Of a stretch of 64,000 nucleotides of DNA, positions 18,344 through 26,636 are shown in pieces; position 1 is the first letter of the stretch; each line of letters starts with the position of its first letter. The DNA is taken from contig JADJAK010000003.1 in assembly GCA_016704275.1 (NCBI GenBank), forward strand, positions 523,501 through 587,500, given 5' to 3'. The notes under the pieces were generated by a model. That model ran no database searches. It was not told where the DNA came from and saw nothing but the letters and a program-made list of their open reading frames with translations. Origin of the DNA: Gemmatimonadota bacterium. Its GTDB lineage: Bacteria > Gemmatimonadota > Gemmatimonadetes > Gemmatimonadales > GWC2-71-9. The position numbers were made by a program, and so were the translations under genes.

Positions 18344-20314
18344 CTACTTGGCGGCCAGGTCCCGCACCGCGGCCGCGAGGGCCCGCACCTTCAGGGCATC
18401 CTTCGAGCTGCCGGCGTCACCGTTCACCTCGTTGGCGAGCGCGGTCAGCGCATCGCGCCTGGCGGTGCCGTTGGCCTGCTCGGCGCGGAGCAGCGCCTGA
18501 CGGACCGACGTGATCCGGCTCGATGAGAGCCCGCGCGACCGCTCCAGCTGGTCGGTGTACGCGCGCGCGAGCGCAAAGGTCGGCGCCCAGGTGAACTTCG
18601 GCTGGCCCTGGGTGTTGAGGTGATCGAGCACCACCGTCTTGGCGGCGTCGATCTCGTTCTGGGTCAGGTTCGCGTTCGGCACCAGCTCGAAGATGTCGAG
18701 GCCGCGGGCGATTTCGGACGAGACGATCGCGCCGTTGTACCAGTACACCGACCACGACCCGCCGTTGCCCGCATGGTCGGCCGCGATCGGGCCGCGGTCG
18801 AAGAAGGCGATCTCGGTCGGGTGCGCCGCATCAGTCCAGTCGAAGACCGAGATGCCGCCCTGATACCAGGCCTGCACCATGATGTCGCGGCCCGGCACCG
18901 GGATGAGCGAGCCGTTGTGGGCCACGCAGTTCTCGAGCGACGTCTGCGGCGCCGGCAACTTGTAGTAGCTGCGGAACTTCAGCTGCCGATTCTCGATCGT
19001 GAAGATGGCGTCGGCTCCCCACTGCTTCGGGTCGTCGGCGCGGCACTTCGGCCCGCCGCCACCGCCCCACTCATCGGAGAAGAGGACCTTGGTGCCGTCG
19101 TTGTTGAACGTCGCCGAGTGCCAATAGGAGAAGTTCGAGTCGGCGACCGCCGCGATACGCACCGGGTTGGCCGGATTGCTGATGTCGAGCAGGAGGCCGT
19201 ACCCCTCACACGCGCCGCCGGCCAGACCGATGCCGGGATAGACGGTGATGTCATGGCACTGCGTCGGTCCCGGGCGCGGTGCGTTGCTCGGCCCGGCCTG
19301 CTGCCCGATCATCTTGGCGATCATGGCCGGCAGCGCGGCGCGCAGGGCGCTGGAGTCCGCCCCCGTCGGGGCCCCCGCGCCACCGCGTGCCTTCACGACG
19401 GAGTCGAGCATCGTCCTGACGAAGCCGGAAGGAAGGATCATCTGCTCACCACCGACGTCAGCGATGAACGCGCCAGCCGCCTTGGCCTTCGCCATTTCGG
19501 CCGCGTCAGCCGGCGACGCGCCGTGGCCCTTCGGCGCTGTGAGGTCGTTGAAGATGCGCGGCGACGAAACGATCGCCGCCTTCGAGGGATCGGCGAGCGG
19601 GACCTTGATCACCTCGATGCGGAACAGCGCCGAGTTCGGATCCTTGTCCGGCGTCGTGTTCACGCAGCCCGGGAGTTCGTCGGCCGAGCGGACGTTGGCC
19701 GAGCCCGAGATGTAGACGTAGACGTTGGCCTTGTCCTTCGGGTCCTCGAGCACCGTGTGGGTGTGCGAGCCGCGGCAGGTCTGCACGTTGCCGACGTTCT
19801 TCGGATTCTTGATGTCGGTGATGTCGAAGATGCGGAGGCCACGGAGGCGGTCCTTGCTGACTGCCGTGGAAACGCCCTGGGCACCGCAATCGAGTCGGCC
19901 CGTCTGCCCTTCGCCGGAGACGAAGAGGAGGTTCTTGTAGACCGAGACGTCGCTCTGCGAGGCCGGGCAGAAGTAGGCCGTGGTGAGCACCGGCTTGGCC
20001 GGGTTGGAAATGTCCCAGACCTGGTAGCCGTTGTAGTTGCCCTGGATGGCATACTTGCCGGTGAAGGCGAGGTCGGAGTTGGTCGACCCCTCGAACCTCG
20101 GCGGCGACTTCGTGGTCGAGGCGAGCCGCAGGTTCCACGACGCCTCGCCGGCATCATAGAGGCCGGCCTTGAGGCCGACACGCGGATCGGGGCGCGGTGA
20201 CGTCGTGAAGGCCATCGGCGCGGGCGACGCACTGCCGCCGGCACCACCGCCGGCGCAACCGGCCAAGACACCGGCGCCGAACAGCAGCGCGATCTGGGTG
20301 GTACGAATCGTCAT
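18344..20314 (-). CDS. LVIVD-repeat lipoprotein
   Basis: A 656-residue predicted lipoprotein: type II signal with lipobox (ALLFGAGVLAGCAGGG), then repeated propeller units of LVIVD type (YQVWDISNPAKPVLTT, LRIFDITDIKNPKNVGN, LLLDISNPANPVRIAAV, ISVFDWTDAAHPTEIAFF). Several Cys residues (CPASQSD, CGAQG, CRGSHTHT, CVNTTPD) may form disulfides. Large polar insertions separate the blades. Cell-surface or periplasmic; function unknown. It starts 35 bases after the DUF305 gene and recalls the propeller gene at 4305-6373, giving two LVIVD proteins in the window. Confidence 0.82.
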   Translation of the reverse strand: MTIRTTQIALLFGAGVLAGCAGGGAGGSASPAPMAFTTSPRPDPRVGLKAGLYDAGEASWNLRLASTTKSPPRFEGSTNSDLAFTGKYAIQGNYNGYQVWDISNPAKPVLTTAYFCPASQSDVSVYKNLLFVSGEGQTGRLDCGAQGVSTAVSKDRLRGLRIFDITDIKNPKNVGNVQTCRGSHTHTVLEDPKDKANVYVYISGSANVRSADELPGCVNTTPDKDPNSALFRIEVIKVPLADPSKAAIVSSPRIFNDLTAPKGHGASPADAAEMAKAKAAGAFIADVGGEQMILPSGFVRTMLDSVVKARGGAGAPTGADSSALRAALPAMIAKMIGQQAGPSNAPRPGPTQCHDITVYPGIGLAGGACEGYGLLLDISNPANPVRIAAVADSNFSYWHSATFNNDGTKVLFSDEWGGGGGPKCRADDPKQWGADAIFTIENRQLKFRSYYKLPAPQTSLENCVAHNGSLIPVPGRDIMVQAWYQGGISVFDWTDAAHPTEIAFFDRGPIAADHAGNGGSWSVYWYNGAIVSSEIARGLDIFELVPNANLTQNEIDAAKTVVLDHLNTQGQPKFTWAPTFALARAYTDQLERSRGLSSSRITSVRQALLRAEQANGTARRDALTALANEVNGDAGSSKDALKVRALAAAVRDLAAK

Positions 20315-20349
20315 GGAAGACTCCTGGGGGTGGAGGGAAACGGAACGAC

Positions 20350-21033
20350 TCAGGGCGCGCGCTTCTCGAACAGGATCGTCGCGAGCATGCGCTCCATTCG
20401 GGCAATCTCCGTCGTCTGGTCGGTGTTGACGTCGGAGGCAAACTTGAAGACGGTTTCGTTCTGGGCGGCCCCGTCGGTGGCGAAGAGCTCCTTCACCATC
20501 GTGACGGCGCCGCGGTGGTGCTGGATCATGAACTGGAGGAAGAGCCGGTCGAAGTCGAGACCGCGGGCCTGATCGAGCTCCTTCATCTGCGCCTCGGTCA
20601 ACATCCCCGGCATCAGCATCGAATGCGCCATGCCCCCCATCTGCATCACCATCGGGCCGGCCTTCGCCTCGGGTACCGGCAGCTGGCGGTCGCGCAGCCA
20701 GCGCTGCATGATGACGATCTCGTCCTGCTGCGCATTGATGATCCGTCCGGCCAGCACCTTCATCGACTCGGAGGCGCCGTGAGTCGGCGCCCACCGGGCC
20801 ATGTCGATCGCCTGCGCGTGGTGGCCGATCATCCCGGTCATGAAATGGATGTCGGCGGCCGTGTAGGGGTACCGGATGCTGTCAGCGCGGGCGCGCGCGA
20901 TGCTCCCGGGGTCGCCACCCAGCATCGCCGATGGCACGGGGGCGCTGGGTGGCGTGCGGGCGGCGGCAGTGGCACAGCCCGTCAGCGCCAGCAGGGCGAG
21001 GACGGTCGGGATGGGTCGGAGAGTGCGATGCAT
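20350..21033 (-). CDS. DUF305 lipoprotein (putative metal-binding)
   Basis: A 227-residue predicted lipoprotein (lipobox LALLALTGCATA). The DUF305 ferritin-like helical fold is indicated by paired HH motifs: IHFMTGMIGHHAQAIDMA and LFLQFMIQHHRGAVTMVKEL, with Met-rich stretches (GPMVMQMGGMAHSMLMPGM). The family is often linked to copper homeostasis, which would suit the Met/His content; no partner copper gene is certain here. It heads a probable minus-strand unit with the LVIVD lipoprotein, the CopD-like protein and the S9 peptidase. The ATG at 21033 begins the signal. Confidence 0.85.
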   Translation of the reverse strand: MHRTLRPIPTVLALLALTGCATAAARTPPSAPVPSAMLGGDPGSIARARADSIRYPYTAADIHFMTGMIGHHAQAIDMARWAPTHGASESMKVLAGRIINAQQDEIVIMQRWLRDRQLPVPEAKAGPMVMQMGGMAHSMLMPGMLTEAQMKELDQARGLDFDRLFLQFMIQHHRGAVTMVKELFATDGAAQNETVFKFASDVNTDQTTEIARMERMLATILFEKRAP

Positions 21034-21119
21034 GGCGCCAAAGCCCTCAGTACTGGGCAAGGAATTGGACGGGATGGTGTGGCCTGGTCTACGACGAAAC
21101 GGACGGACACCTGGTTCCA

Positions 21120-21193
21120 TGCCCCCGGGCAGATTCGAACTGCCGACCTGACGCTTAGGAGGCGTCCGCTCTATCCAGCTGAGCTACGGGGGC
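21120..21193 (-). tRNA. tRNA-Arg (anticodon CCT)
   Basis: The minus strand folds into a complete 74-nt cloverleaf: acceptor GCCCCCG/CGGGGGC with discriminator A, D stem GCTC/GAGC, anticodon stem GACGC/GCGTC around loop CTCCTAA (anticodon CCT), and T arm GGCAG-TTCGAAT-CTGCC. CCA is not encoded in the DNA. It sits between the DUF305 gene and dedA. Confidence 0.95.
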
Positions 21194-21243
21194 GCATCGC
21201 ACGAATCTAATGCTGGGGGGCGCCCCGCCGGACCCCAGCCCGG

Positions 21244-21894
21244 TCAGGCGGCGGGTTGCCGCCGCGCCCGCCACCCCTTCAGGAGCTCCAGTGCGATCGG
21301 CAGGACACTGACGCCGATGATCCCCAGGATCACCAGCGAGAAGCTCTCCTTGACCGCCGGGATATTGCCGAAGCCATAGCCGATCCAGACGAAGGAGGTG
21401 ACCCACGCCACCGCGCCGATGACGTTGTACGCCAGGAAGCGGGGGTACGTCATCGTCCCGATGCCGGCCACGAACGGGGCGAAGGTCCGGATGATCGGGA
21501 TGAAGCGGGCCAGGATGATCGTCTTCCCGCCGTGCTTGTCGTAGAAGGCCTGCGTCTGCTCCAGGTACTCCTTCTTGAGGAACCGGATGTTGCCCGAAAA
21601 CGCCCGCGACCCGATCGACTTGCCGATGTGGTAATTCACCCCGTCACCGAGGACGGCCGCCACGACCAGAATCAGGTTCAACACCCACGGATTCAGGTCG
21701 CCGAGTGCCGCGAAGGTCCCGGCCGCGAAGAGCAGCGAGTCCCCCGGCAACAGCGGCATGATCACCACGCCGGTTTCCACGAAGACAATCAGGAAGAGAA
21801 TCCCGTATGTCCAGGTGCCGTAATTGCGGATCAACTCCCCGAGGTGGACATCGAGGTGCAGGAAGTAGCCGACGAAGGTCTTGAGGAATTCCAT
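21244..21894 (-). CDS. DedA-family membrane protein
   Basis: A 216-residue DedA/SNARE-associated family protein. Recognisable features: the re-entrant region FVETGVVIMPLLPGDSLLFAAGTFAALG, DGVNYHIGKSIG, and the conserved basic motif GGKTIILARFIPIIRTFAPFVAGIG, with further helices to the C terminus. Members act in the inner membrane as lipid flippases or in proton-motive-force and envelope homeostasis. The start abuts the stop of pcm with no gap, so it ends the surE-pcm-dedA run. Confidence 0.92.
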   Translation of the reverse strand: MEFLKTFVGYFLHLDVHLGELIRNYGTWTYGILFLIVFVETGVVIMPLLPGDSLLFAAGTFAALGDLNPWVLNLILVVAAVLGDGVNYHIGKSIGSRAFSGNIRFLKKEYLEQTQAFYDKHGGKTIILARFIPIIRTFAPFVAGIGTMTYPRFLAYNVIGAVAWVTSFVWIGYGFGNIPAVKESFSLVILGIIGVSVLPIALELLKGWRARRQPAA

Positions 21895-22554
21895 TCAATC
21901 CTGCGGGGAAAAGCCGAATTCGCCCAGCAACGGCACGAATCGGACATCGTGAATGGCCTGCTCGGCGTAGCCGGGGCCGTCCTGGTCTCGTGTCACCAGC
22001 GTGAGCACCTGCCCTTCCTGCGACCCGACGGGGATCACCAACCGCCCCCCCGGCGCGAGCTGCTCGACCAGCGGCTTCGGCACGGTGGGCGAGGCCGCGG
22101 CGACGACGATCCCCTGGTAGGGCGCGTTCGGTTTCCAGCCGAGAGTGCCGTCGGCGTGCATCACCGAGACGTTCTCGTAGTCGCCCAGCGAGCGCAGGGC
22201 GTCATGCGCACGCCGCGCCAGCTCCGGCACCCGCTCGATCGAGAAGACGCTCTCGGCCAACATCGACAAGAGTGCCGTCTGGTAGCCCGAGCCGGTGCCG
22301 ATCTCCAGCACGCGTTCGCGCCCGGTGAGCGCGAGCAACTCGCAGGAACGGGCCTGCACGTAGGGCTGTGAAATGGTCTGTCCACTGCCGATCGGCAAGG
22401 CCGCGTCCTCGTACGCACGATGGCGGAGCGATTCCGGCACGAAGTGGTGACGCGGCACGGTGGCCACCGCGCGCAGCACCGCCATGTCGCGGATGCCCTT
22501 GCGCTGCAGCGCCTCGACCAGCGCGGAGCGGTAGCCGACATAGCCGTCGCTCAC
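21895..22554 (-). CDS. pcm: protein-L-isoaspartate O-methyltransferase
   Basis: A 219-residue SAM-dependent repair enzyme that methylates isoaspartyl residues in damaged proteins. Seen: the family opening RHHFVPESLRHRAYEDAALPIGSGQTISQP, the SAM-binding motif VLEIGTGSGYQTALLS, post-I VFSIERVPELARRAHDAL, and VGSQEGQVLTLVTRD. Starts with GTG at 22554. It lies directly between surE and dedA, and surE-pcm linkage is a common stress-survival pairing. Confidence 0.95.
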   Translation of the reverse strand: MSDGYVGYRSALVEALQRKGIRDMAVLRAVATVPRHHFVPESLRHRAYEDAALPIGSGQTISQPYVQARSCELLALTGRERVLEIGTGSGYQTALLSMLAESVFSIERVPELARRAHDALRSLGDYENVSVMHADGTLGWKPNAPYQGIVVAAASPTVPKPLVEQLAPGGRLVIPVGSQEGQVLTLVTRDQDGPGYAEQAIHDVRFVPLLGEFGFSPQD

Positions 22555-22555
22555 G

Positions 22556-23305
22556 CTACTCCTCCAGGCGCCATCCGCGGACCGTTTCGAGGAGGGTGTG
22601 ATTCGTGAGATCGAGTTGCAGCGGGGTCACGGCGATGTAGCCCGCCGCCACGGCGGCGTGGTCAGTGTCGAGCTCGCCGCTCCAGGTGATGGTGCCCCCA
22701 CCGATCCAGAAGACCTCGCGACCCCACGGATCCTTCTGTCGGGCCACCGACCCCTCGAAGACGCGCGAGCCGAGCCGGGCGACCGTGATCCCCTTGACCT
22801 CATCAGCCGGAATCTCGGGGAGGTTGATGTTGAGCAGCGTGTTGCGGGGATAGTTGTCGAGAGTGGTGATTCGCTTGACCAACTTCGCGAGGATCGGAGC
22901 GTAGCCCGGAAGCAGGTCCTCGCGCCGACCGGCGAAGGAGATCGCCACCCCGGGGATGCCGAGCACCACGGCCTCCATCGCCGCGGAGACGGTTCCGCTG
23001 TACAGCACATCCTCGCCCATGTTCGGGCCGTGGTTGATCCCGGAGAAGACGAACGCCGGCTGCTCCGGCATCAACGCCTCGAGCGCCAGCAGCACGCAAT
23101 CGGTGGGGGTTCCATCGACCTGCCAACTGCCATCGGGGCGCACCACCGGGCGCAGCGGCCGCGTGAGTGTCAACGCATGACTCTGGGCGCTCTGCTCGCG
23201 ATCGGGCGCCACCACCGTGACGTGCGCCACCGTTTGACACGCTTCGGCAAGGACCTGGATTCCGGGCGAGAGAATGCCATCATCATTCACCACGAGAATG
23301 TGCAT
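22556..23305 (-). CDS. surE: 5'-nucleotidase SurE
   Basis: A 249-residue metal-dependent nucleoside monophosphate phosphatase. The N-terminal metal motif MHILVVNDDGILSPGIQVLAEAC, VVAPDREQSAQSHALTL, DGTPTDCVLLAL and the SGINHGPNMGEDVLYSGTVSAAMEA signature are all present. The ATG at 23305 begins the conserved first strand directly. It lies one base after the MerR gene and one base before pcm. Confidence 0.96.
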   Translation of the reverse strand: MHILVVNDDGILSPGIQVLAEACQTVAHVTVVAPDREQSAQSHALTLTRPLRPVVRPDGSWQVDGTPTDCVLLALEALMPEQPAFVFSGINHGPNMGEDVLYSGTVSAAMEAVVLGIPGVAISFAGRREDLLPGYAPILAKLVKRITTLDNYPRNTLLNINLPEIPADEVKGITVARLGSRVFEGSVARQKDPWGREVFWIGGGTITWSGELDTDHAAVAAGYIAVTPLQLDLTNHTLLETVRGWRLEE

Positions 23306-23306
23306 C

Positions 23307-23702
23307 TCACCCCACCTCTTCGTCGGCCGGCTGGGCGCGGATCGCCGGCTCACGTCCCTCGAGCACGGCCAGCACATCGTCGAGCGAGGCGCGCACTTCC
23401 TGCACCGTCTCCCAGCGCATCGCCGCCCGCGCGGCATTCTTGAGCTCGCCGGTGCGGCGATACGCGTCGAGGCGCTGCCGCGCGCCCTCGATGGTGAACT
23501 TCTCCGTGTAGAGGAGATGCTTCACCAGCATGATCATCTCGACTTCGCGCGACTTGTACACCCGGTTGCCCGAGCGATTCTTCGCCGGGTTCAGGAAGCG
23601 GAACTGGCTTTCCCAGTACCGCAGCACGTGCGGCTTGAGATCGGTGAGGGCACACACCTCGCCGATCGAGAAGAATTGCTGCACCGGATTCGGCAGCGTC
23701 AT
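23307..23702 (-). CDS. MerR-family transcriptional regulator
   Basis: A 131-residue MerR-type protein: winged-helix DNA-binding region FFSIGEVCALTDLKPHVLRYWESQFRFLNPAKN and NRVYKSREVEMIMLVKHLLYTEKFTIEGARQRL, then a short helical tail. The YWE and NPAKNRSGNR stretch matches the group often found next to gpsA. The ATG at 23702 is favoured: GGAG lies eight bases upstream and it overlaps the gpsA stop as ATGA; an in-frame ATG at 23708 would add two residues. No effector domain is visible, so the ligand is unknown. Confidence 0.9.
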   Translation of the reverse strand: MTLPNPVQQFFSIGEVCALTDLKPHVLRYWESQFRFLNPAKNRSGNRVYKSREVEMIMLVKHLLYTEKFTIEGARQRLDAYRRTGELKNAARAAMRWETVQEVRASLDDVLAVLEGREPAIRAQPADEEVG

Positions 23703-24697
23703 GTCCATCGCTCCGCCTTGAGCTCCCGCTCCATCAGCATTCGGATCGCCTCGCGCGGCGAGGCCCCATGATACAACACCGCCGCCACCTGCTCGGTGAT
23801 CGGCATCGCCACGCCATGCTTCGCCGCGAGCCGTGACGCGCCGAGTGCCGTGTTGACCCCCTCCGCCACGTTGCGATGCGTCGCACGGTAATCGTCCAGC
23901 GTCATCCCCTGGGCCAGCAGCACGCCCAACTGGCGATTCCTCGACAGCGCCCCGGTGCAGGTGAGGATCAGGTCGCCCATGCCCGCGAGCCCTGCGAAGG
24001 TCTCCGGCCGTGCCCCGAGCGCCGCGCCGAGCCGCGCCATTTCCGCGAGGCCGCGGGTCAGCAGCGCCGCCCGCGGATTGTGGCCCAGCCCGAGACCTTC
24101 GAGGATGCCGGCGGCGATCGCCATGGTGTTCTTCAGGCTGCCCGCCAGCTCGACGCCGGTGACATCACTCCCCGTGTACACCCGGAAGTAGGACGTACTG
24201 AAGAGTTGCTGCACGGCCTCGCACGCCGCCTCATCGAGCGATGCGGCCACGATCGCCGTCGGCTGGCCCTCGTGCACTTCGTCCGCGAAACTCGGCCCCG
24301 ACAGGGCGACGAACGGCGCGTGCGGCAACACCTCGGCGGCGACATCGCTCATCAGGGCGAGAGTTTCCGTCTCGATCCCCTTCGTCGCGCACACCAGGTG
24401 CGTGCCGGGACGCACCATCGGCGCCGCCCGTTCGAACAGCGCCCGTGTGACGTGACTCGGCGCCACGGAGCAGATCACGGGCGCGCCGTCGAGCACTGCC
24501 CCGAGATCGCTGCTCGCGATCAGTCGGGGATCGAGCGGGGCGTCAGGGAAGTAGAGTGGGTTGAGATGGTCGGCGTTGATCGCGGTCGCGACGTCGGGCT
24601 CGTGGGCCCAGAGGCGCACTTCATGGCCTTTCCGCGCGAGCAGGTCGGCCAGCGCCGTTCCCCACGCGCCGGCGCCGAGGACCGCGACCCGGCTCAC
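23699..24697 (-). CDS. gpsA: NAD(P)-dependent glycerol-3-phosphate dehydrogenase
   Basis: A 332-residue enzyme reducing dihydroxyacetone phosphate to sn-glycerol 3-phosphate for phospholipid synthesis. Seen: Rossmann motif VAVLGAGAWGTALADLLARKGH, CATKGIE, VALSGPSFADEV, the catalytic Lys region GVELAGSLKNTMAIAAGI, and GLGDL-like GLAGMGDLILTCTG. Starts with GTG at 24697, overlapping plsY by four bases. Adjacent plsY consumes its product, which fits one operon for phosphatidate synthesis. Confidence 0.96.
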   Translation of the reverse strand: MSRVAVLGAGAWGTALADLLARKGHEVRLWAHEPDVATAINADHLNPLYFPDAPLDPRLIASSDLGAVLDGAPVICSVAPSHVTRALFERAAPMVRPGTHLVCATKGIETETLALMSDVAAEVLPHAPFVALSGPSFADEVHEGQPTAIVAASLDEAACEAVQQLFSTSYFRVYTGSDVTGVELAGSLKNTMAIAAGILEGLGLGHNPRAALLTRGLAEMARLGAALGARPETFAGLAGMGDLILTCTGALSRNRQLGVLLAQGMTLDDYRATHRNVAEGVNTALGASRLAAKHGVAMPITEQVAAVLYHGASPREAIRMLMERELKAERWT

Positions 24698-25317
24698 GTG
24701 GTCGCCCCCGTGGTGGACCGCCCCGTCCCGAACCGGTTTTCGGTTCCCGCCATCAGCCGGCGGATGTTGGCGCGGTGGAACCAGATCACCAGCGCCGACA
24801 GCAACAGGACATAGGGGACCGCGCCGCGTTCGGACGGATGCAAGAACCAGAGCGCCGGCGGCAGCGCCAAGGCGCCGAGGATGCTGCCGAGCGAGACGTA
24901 CCCGCTCAGGCGCGTCGTCACGATCCACACCAGCAACGCCACCAGAAAGGCCCAGGGCGCAAAGCCGAGGACGATCCCGCCACCAGTCGCCACGCCCTTG
25001 CCACCCTTGAAGCCGACGAAGAGCGAGAAGACATGGCCGAACACCGCCACCACGCCGAGCAACAGCGAGCCGATGGCCCCCGCGCCAGCCCACGGCCCGA
25101 TGACCGCCACCGGAATGGCGCCCTTCATCATGTCGAAGATCCCGACCGGAATTGCGTACCGCCACCCGAGCTGACGATAGAGGTTGGTCGCGCCAAGATT
25201 GCCGCTCCCCACCGTGCGGAGGTCGATCCCCTTGAGGCCATGCGCCACCCAATGCGAGGTGGGAATCGCCCCGAGCAGGTACGACGCCACGACCGCACCG
25301 AGGAGCGCGGTCGTCAA
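24694..25317 (-). CDS. plsY: glycerol-3-phosphate acyltransferase PlsY
   Basis: A 207-residue polytopic membrane enzyme transferring acyl groups from acyl phosphate to glycerol 3-phosphate. The three PlsY motifs are visible: SYLLGAIPTSHWVAH with GIDLRTVGSGNLGATNLYR, VFGHVFSLFVGFKGGKGVATGGG, and the C-terminal helix region with HRANIRRLMAGTENRF. The start is TTG at 25317, overlapping the der stop (TTGA); no ATG or GTG fits the conserved first helix. Directly upstream of gpsA. Confidence 0.94.
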   Translation of the reverse strand: MTTALLGAVVASYLLGAIPTSHWVAHGLKGIDLRTVGSGNLGATNLYRQLGWRYAIPVGIFDMMKGAIPVAVIGPWAGAGAIGSLLLGVVAVFGHVFSLFVGFKGGKGVATGGGIVLGFAPWAFLVALLVWIVTTRLSGYVSLGSILGALALPPALWFLHPSERGAVPYVLLLSALVIWFHRANIRRLMAGTENRFGTGRSTTGATT

Positions 25318-26636
25318 TTCCGGTTTCCCCGCCGGTTCAGCTTCAGCCGCAAGGGCGAGCCGGTGAAGCCCCACGCCTTCCGGAAGCCGCGAATGAGATA
25401 CCGCTGATAGGACTCGGCCACATGGTCCGGCCGATTGCAGATGATGACGAAGGTCGGCGGCGCCGACTCGATCTGCGTCGCGTACAACAGCTTCACTTCG
25501 TCGCCAGCAGCCTGCGGCGGGGCAGCGCGCTCGAGCAGTGCCTCGAGGACGGTGTTCACTTCGGCGGTCGGAATGCGGCGCTTCCGTTCGTCGGCCACCT
25601 TGCGGATCAGCTCGAGGACGTTGCGCACGCGTTGACCAGTGAGCGCGGAGCCGTAGAGGAACGGCACGAACTCGAGGAACGGCGCCTTCTCGATCAACTG
25701 CTCCTGCCCGCGCTTCGCCGTGTTGGCGTCCTTCTCGGGGATCAGGTCCCACTTGTTCACGTAGACGATGACCGCGCACCCGGCGTCCCACGCCTTGTTG
25801 GCGATGCGGAGGTCCTGGTTGTGCATTCCGCGCTCGGCGTCGACGACGAGGAGGCAGATGTCGGCGCGCCCGATGGAGCGCTCCGTCCGCATCCCCGAGT
25901 AGAACTCCAGGTCCTCTTCGACCTTCGCCTTCCGCCTGAGTCCGGCGGTGTCGATGAACCGGATCACGCCGCCGTCGTAGGCGAAGTCGGTGTCGATCGA
26001 GTCGCGCGTGGTCCCGGCGATCGGCGTCACGACGAGCCGCTCCTCGCCGAGGAGCTTGTTCACCAGCGACGACTTGCCGGCGTTCGGTCGGCCGATGACC
26101 GCCACATCGATGCGCTCGGTCTCCTCGTCCTCATCCGATTCGGGGAGGAGGCGCACGACCTCGTCGAGGAGGTCACCGCTTCCCTTCCCGGTGGCGGCCG
26201 AAACGGGCCACGGCTCGCCGAGCCCGAGCGAGTAGAAGACGAACCGGGCGTCGCGGTCGGCGATGTCGTCGAGCTTGTTCACGCCGAGGATGACGGGCTT
26301 GCCGGAGGCGCGGAGGCCGGCGGCGATCTCGGCATCGATCGGATTGATGCCGTCCTTGCCGTCCACCAGGAAGATCACGACGTCGGCTTCCTCGACGGCG
26401 CGTTCGACCTGGGCACCGATCGCCTTGTCCATCGTGTCCTGCGAGCCAGGAACGAGGCCGCCGGTGTCGACCAGCCAGAAGTCGACGCCGATCCAGTTGG
26501 CCTCGCCGAAGTGACGATCGCGCGTGGTGCCGGCCTTGTCGGAGACGATGGCTTCACGGCCACCGACGAGGCGATTGAAAAGGGTGGACTTCCCGGTGTT
26601 CGGGCGTCCGACCAGGGCTACAGTGGCTCTGCTCAT
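25314..26636 (-). CDS. der: ribosome-assembly GTPase Der (EngA)
   Basis: A 440-residue protein with two tandem GTPase domains and a KH-like C terminus. G1 motifs GRPNTGKST (about residue 10) and GRPNAGKSS (about 183), G3 DTGG and DTAG, G4 NKLD and NKWD are all present. It acts in 50S ribosomal subunit maturation. The stop overlaps the plsY start and the start overlaps the DUF512 gene stop by four bases. Confidence 0.97.
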   Translation of the reverse strand: MSRATVALVGRPNTGKSTLFNRLVGGREAIVSDKAGTTRDRHFGEANWIGVDFWLVDTGGLVPGSQDTMDKAIGAQVERAVEEADVVIFLVDGKDGINPIDAEIAAGLRASGKPVILGVNKLDDIADRDARFVFYSLGLGEPWPVSAATGKGSGDLLDEVVRLLPESDEDEETERIDVAVIGRPNAGKSSLVNKLLGEERLVVTPIAGTTRDSIDTDFAYDGGVIRFIDTAGLRRKAKVEEDLEFYSGMRTERSIGRADICLLVVDAERGMHNQDLRIANKAWDAGCAVIVYVNKWDLIPEKDANTAKRGQEQLIEKAPFLEFVPFLYGSALTGQRVRNVLELIRKVADERKRRIPTAEVNTVLEALLERAAPPQAAGDEVKLLYATQIESAPPTFVIICNRPDHVAESYQRYLIRGFRKAWGFTGSPLRLKLNRRGNRN

